NCBI GenBank assembly: GCA_954871525.1
Contig: OX940861.1
Location: 11,454,842-11,518,841, forward strand
Source: Parietaria judaica
Lineage: Eukaryota > Streptophyta > Magnoliopsida > Rosales > Urticaceae
DNA length: 64,000 nucleotides
Reading direction: 5' to 3'
Each line of letters opens with the position of its first letter. Within the stretch, counting starts at the first letter, position 1. Under the pieces are notes generated by a model, which was not told where the DNA came from, ran no database searches, and saw only the letters and a list, made by a program, of their open reading frames with translations. This document shows, one piece after another, positions 59,349 through 64,000 of this stretch. The position numbers and the translations under genes are program-made.

Positions 59349-60531
59349 ATGGCCATACAGGCTTGATTTCTCAAGACCAAATTATTGCCTTTTCCTTCCT
59401 ATGCGTCTATCTCTTGCCTTCCTTTGCAACTCCTACAACAATACTATTTCAGGTACAAATTGCAATACACAACCACCATAAATTTTCTAATCATTTTAAT
59501 CCAAGTTTTTTATGCAATGTTTAGGGGTTCAATTGGGGGTCAAGTGATAAGCCGGGATGGTATAATTCTCTGCGTGATAAAATCTCGGTTTTGGCTGATG
59601 CCGGAATAACTCATGTCTGGCTTCCTCCACCCTCGCAGTCGGCTGCTCCGCAAAGGTATTCAATCGTTTATTTATTTGGATCCATAAACTGCATCAGAAA
59701 CCGTATCCGGAAAAAAATCCAATTTTGAAAATCAGTTTGAAACCCGGTTTTAATGTCATTTTGTGTTCGGTATTTTAATTTACAAACTTTTTATTTTGTC
59801 TTTTATCATTTAGTAATTTACTCTTTTAGATATATGGTTTAGTTATTAAGCTCTAGACTCATAACATCACTTTTTTTTTTTTATTACAATTTGCCCCGAC
59901 TCTTTCATACTCATTATATATGTACCTAATAATGTATATTATTTTTAAATTTATTAACCTGATTCTATTATCTAATTCATATATAATTATTACCAACTAC
60001 ACTACCGAAAAAAAGATCTCAATGACTTAGAATTAGAAAATCTAATTTTATAATCTATGAATGTAAAATATTTTTGTTTATTAACCGGAGTTTGCAGTAA
60101 CATATTTAGTGAACTATTGAAATAGTCACCCATAATCTTTGTCTTAATGGGTATGATTATTACAAAGTGACATAAAAAGGTTAATCTATAAAAACCTTAA
60201 GAATTTCTATGACCTAAATTAGAGGTTTAGTTTTTGAAAATTGAAGACCTAATCTTATAATCTAGAATAAATTCGTAAGATCTTCTACTTCTAAAACAGT
60301 TTGTTATTTGATCTATTTCGCTTTGCCATTTTCAGGGTACATGCCGGGAAGACTGTACGACCTGGATGCGTCCAGATACGAGACGAAGGCAGAGCTGAAG
60401 AGGCTAATCTCGGAGTTGCGGGCCCGAGGGATCAAGAGCATTGATGATATCATGATCAATCACCGCACGGCGGAGCGGCAAGATTCCCGGGGGATCTAGT
60501 GCCTCTTCGAGGGCGGGACCCCCGACGGGCG
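59349..60531 (+). pseudogene. alpha-amylase pseudogene, 5' part, interrupted by an LTR retrotransposon
   Basis: Three exon relics are visible. The first (to 59452) reads a signal-peptide-like VYLLPSFATPTTILFQ; the nearest ATG (59349) is in another frame. Exon 2 (59525-59655) reads [20 protein letters not shown] and [17 protein letters not shown]. Exon 3 (60336 onward) reads [20 protein letters not shown] and [15 protein letters not shown], then a TAG, then CLFEGGTPDG. These are conserved parts of family GH13 plant alpha-amylases up to the first calcium/active-site region. Lesions: no in-frame start, an extra base at the exon 2/3 junction, the in-frame stop at about 60497-60499, and truncation at 60531 by an LTR. 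The catalytic Asp/Glu exons are absent from the window. Confidence 0.88.
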
Positions 60532-61322
60532 TGAAAAACTGTCTTTATTTGACAGTTTAGTGCAGTTATATGTATGGCAGTATTGTTGATCATACGAATG
60601 GTCATATGTGTGATCTCCTTATCCGTAAAGCGGAATTGGTCCGTTTTGGTTGAGATATTTAAGGAATTCGTTTTCTCCTATCTGCTGGTCAAATATCAGA
60701 GTTGAATGAGCATTTAAATTCGAATTATTGAGAAAATACTTAGTCTATGAAAGACTAAGTAAAAAGCCTAAAAATGTGGAAGAAGTCGTTATCTTCTTGA
60801 GGACTTTTTGGGCTCTATTTAAACTGATCTAGGGCTCCCAAATCGTGCATCCTTTCAGCCATAAAGTGAGAGAAAAACGTTGAGAGCTACAGAGAGCTTC
60901 TAAGCCATTTTCTCATATTTTTCGTGGATCCACCGTTGGCGTTTTCTTCCTTGGAAGAAGCCTGAAGAAGTCTGAAGCACTTCAGTGATCGTCAACTGTG
61001 CTGTGCTTGTACGCACTCATCGACACTCGCCGTAAGTCGCCTTACCCGCTTGCCGAGCCGCCGTGTCGTCGTCTTAATCAGCAGGTTACAAGTCTGGTTA
61101 CATCGCTGGTCGCACTGGTTAGAGTGTATTTTCCAGTTTGTTGTTCGGTGAACAAATCGATTGTGTAACGTCCATCTTGTAATTATCCATGTTGATTAAT
61201 CTGGGTGAGGGCCCCGCAGAGTAGATAGATATCGAACTACGTTAACAAAACATCGCGTGTGTCTCTTTATTTTCGCGTATGTTTATTTGTCGTTATTTTC
61301 CGCATAACCGAAGAACGTGACA
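60532..61322 (+). repeat. 5' LTR of the Sirevirus-like element
   Basis: 791 bp by its TG start, CA end and the primer site 7 bp further. AAACTGTCTTTATTTGACAGTTT at its start can form a hairpin. The downstream partner is outside the window. Confidence 0.8.
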
Positions 61323-61409
61323 TTTCAATTGGTATCAGAGCTTGTCGCTGTAAAAGTTTCTCTTTGATTTCAAAGGCAGCGGAAAGATCTAGGTGTTCTT
61401 CGAATCACG

Positions 61410-63822
61410 ATGGGTTCGCGCGAAAATATTGTTCTTGTAAGACCGCCAGTGTTAGACGGCACAAACTATTCGTATTGGAAAGCTCGAATGACTATCTACC
61501 TCCAATCGATTGACACAAAAGCTTGGAGCATTGTGAAACATGGCTGGAGTTCTCCCATGAAGAAAAATACAGAAGGAGAATTTGTTGATAAACCGCTAAG
61601 TGAATGGAGTACCGAAGATGAGACCGCATCTCTTGCGAATTGTCGTGCCTTAAATGCGATTGTATCTGCTGTTGACGAAGGACAATTTAGACTCATATCT
61701 ACGTGTGATACTGCTAAACAAGCATGGGAAGCATTGAAAAATCTCCACGAAGGAACCTCTGCCGTTCGAACCTTAAAACTCCAAATGCTTGCATCAAAAT
61801 TTGAGGAACTACGTATGACCGAAGATGAAACCATTGTGGATTTCAATGGAAAGCTTCGTGACATCTCCAATCAAGATTTTCAACTTGGAAAAGTGTATTC
61901 TAATCTAAAATTGGTTAGAAAAACGCTCCGGTCATTACCAGAACGCTTCAGTGCCAAGGTTGCAGCCATCGAAGAGGCCAAGGATATAACCACGTTGAAT
62001 TTGGACGAACTCATGGGATCTCTTCAAACTTTTGAGATGAATATGTCTCAAGCAAAAAGAGAAAAAGGAGTAGCATTCAAAAGTTCTATCAAACGCGATG
62101 ACAGAGATGACGCAACCAATGATGGTACTAGTTATGTAGCTGGCTATGATACAAGTGATGTAACCATGGATGATATTACTCTTCTCAGTAAAAAATTTGG
62201 TAGAATGTTGAAGAAATTTAACACTCAGAGACCGCCTTTCAAAGGAGAACGAAGTGGTTCTTCACACAGTAACTCGAGCAGTAACCGCAGATCTACGAAA
62301 AACAATGATGGTTATAGTGATGGTCGTACTACCGATGATAAAGTCAAAAAAAGAAGAATCAAGTGCCGAGAGTGTGACGGATATGGTCATATACACTCAG
62401 AATGTGCTAACACTATCAAGAAGAAGAAGACTAGATCCTACGACACTTCTTCAAGTGATAATGGCTCAAATGAAGAAGATGACGTAAAAGTTTTTAGCCA
62501 CCATGTTGCGTTTACTTCATCACACCACTCTCTTGATCAGAACAATTATTCAAGTGATGATTTAGATGAAGATATAAAGTCAAAAGAAGAGGAATCAAGT
62601 GCCGAGAGTGTGACGGATATGGTCATATACAGTCAGATGTGCTAACACTATCAAGAAGAAGAAGACTAGATCCTACGACACTTCTTCCAGTGATAATGGC
62701 TCAAATGAAGAAGATGACGAAAAAGTTATTAGCCACCATGTTGCGTTTACTTCATCACACCACTCTCTTTATCAGAACAATTATTCAAGTGATGATTCAG
62801 ATGAAGATATTTCTGAAGAAGACTTTCAGACATCATTCAAATCTCTTTTTGATAAATGGCTATCTTTATGTATCCTGAGCAAGAACCTTAATTCTGACAA
62901 GGAAAAGTTGATTGGTGAAAAGAAAGCTCTCTCAATAACTATAGAGAAACTGATAAAGAAAAATCAGACTCTAAATGACCAAGCAAAGTCTGACAAAGAG
63001 AAGTTTATTTCTGAAAAGCAAGTCTTATCCACGGTTGTAGAAGAATTAAGACAACAGAACAAGGTTCTTAGTGACCAAGTGCTGGAACTGAAAGAGTCTC
63101 TTTCAAAAGTGAACCGTCTTGCTGTTGAAAAAGACAAGAAGATAACCTCAATGGAAATCGCTATTGTGAAGTTCAATTCTGGAAAATCCAAATTCGATGA
63201 CATACTTGAACAAGGACGTCAGTCAGGAAATCGTACCGGTCTTGGATTTTTGAAAGGACAAAGATCAGTTCGTGAAAGTAGCCAGAATGAATATGACCGT
63301 ACAAGTTACAACCGTATCTTCACAAAAGAGTCAGACAACCGGAATACTACCGAAAGTGAAAGCATCACAACCACCAAAGGTACCATCAGTATTGCTAGCC
63401 AAGTAACCAAGAGATGTGAATTTTGCAAGTCTATTTTTCACAACGATGCTAGGTGCAGAAAGATGTACAAGCAATTCTCTGAAAATCTTCAAAAGACGCC
63501 GCTTCGCAGATATGCAACCAAGACCAATAAAAGTCGTTCAGTGTGGGTGGCTAAGTCTCTTCTCTTCAAGGTTCCAAAGTCAAAACTTGCTTGGGTTTCT
63601 AAGAATAGCTTATCTTATGGAACAACCATCAACACAACTCCTCTCATAGATGAAACCGTCAGTGCAACGATAGCAAGATCCACTAACAATGGCTCTCCGA
63701 CAAAACACAACCAGACAAGAAGCCATGGTAAATGGCGTGATAGCCGACTACAAAGATATTGTGGATACAACTGTACTTGTTGCTTCTCCAAAAGATGTAA
63801 CCAGAGACATATCCAATCCTGA
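61410..63822 (+). pseudogene. Sirevirus-like gag with internal tandem duplication and frameshifts
   Basis: The first frame (61410-62645) reads LDGTNYSYWKARMTIYLQSI, KQAWEALKNLHEGTSAVRTL, SLPERFSAKVAAIEEAKDI (gag UBN2 domain) and a zinc knuckle CRECDGYGHIHSEC. About 235 bp from 62359 are then repeated from 62594, and the repeat enters another phase, giving the stop at 62643-62645. A second frame (62908-63822) carries a Lys/Glu-rich coiled coil (EKLIKKNQTLNDQAKSDKEK, VEELRQQNKVLSDQVLELKE) and a second Cys/His motif CEFCKSIFHNDARCRKMY, then stops. The remainder to 63904 is in a third frame. Gag is therefore broken at least twice. Confidence 0.85.
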
Positions 63823-64000
63823 AGTTGCCACAAGATGGAAGTCTCAAGAGTTGATGCAAGCCTTCAAGAAAATCAAATTACAGAGGCTGATGAATTCGCG
63901 CTAAAAAATAGTATCTTGGTTCAAGAGAATATCTTCCCGCTAAGGGTACTAAAGAGCCAAAATGCATGATCTTGTGAATCAACCATCAGAGGAGTCTTTG

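Larger units (their letters stand above)
60532..64000 (+). mobile_element. Ty1/copia element of Sirevirus-like type, 5' part
   Basis: The LTR is 60532-61322 (TGAAAAACTG ... ACGTGACA). The primer site TGGTATCAGAGC follows at 61330-61341. Gag starts at 61410 and is long, with a coiled-coil extension (62880-63200) as in the Sirevirus/Maximus lineage. The pol region and the second LTR lie beyond the window, so neither the target duplication nor the LTR age can be checked. It interrupts an alpha-amylase pseudogene exon. Confidence 0.88.

Noticed and set aside
59385..59609. 74-codon open frame as a small gene
   Set aside because: It overlaps the alpha-amylase exon relics in a different frame; the amylase reading explains the sequence better.

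Overview
The window is nuclear DNA of a flowering plant, most likely a eudicot. Genes have many short exons with GT/AG introns in AT-rich DNA, and the space between them is full of plant transposons. I recognise six host genes: an NDR-type AGC protein kinase (13513-16691, +), a COR27/COR28-like cold and clock regulator (19223-20418, +), a mitochondrial COQ10-like coenzyme Q-binding protein (23513-24659, +), a CYP707A abscisic acid 8'-hydroxylase (43503-46764, +), a chloroplast thioredoxin-like protein (48556-55879, -) and a peroxisomal SCP2-like sterol carrier protein (57315-57954, +). There is also an alpha-amylase pseudogene (59349-60531, +). All exon structures were assembled by hand from splice sites, reading frame and family knowledge.

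Layout. 1-2509 is the 5' part of a hAT-superfamily transposon with a TTF/zf-MYM-type transposase running off the left edge. 2947-10883 has the termini of a non-autonomous Helitron on the minus strand, with a captured HD-ZIP IV START-domain fragment inside. 10.9-24.7 kb is the first gene island (kinase, COR27-like, COQ10-like), with long-TIR MITEs and a tiny tRNA-derived retroposon. 24.7-43 kb is repeat-rich: a decayed Ty1/copia element with a perfect target duplication (27827-33172, -), hAT-like MITEs, TA microsatellites and a near-identical 152-bp duplication. 43-58 kb is the second gene island. One intron of the thioredoxin-like gene is about 6.7 kb because a recently inserted Ty1/copia element (49330-55414, +) sits inside it, antisense to the gene. 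At 60532 a Sirevirus-like copia element starts within an alpha-amylase exon and runs off the right edge.

The host genes are not a pathway or cluster. Their common theme is their relationship with mobile DNA. One MITE family (terminal GGGTTAATGACGGC, arms carrying CACGTG G-box/ABRE cores) lies upstream of both the NDR kinase and CYP707A. The COR27-like promoter has two opposed evening elements next to a CRT/DRE core and a G-box, directly downstream of the retroposon. I found no CRISPR array, operon, rRNA gene or complete tRNA gene.
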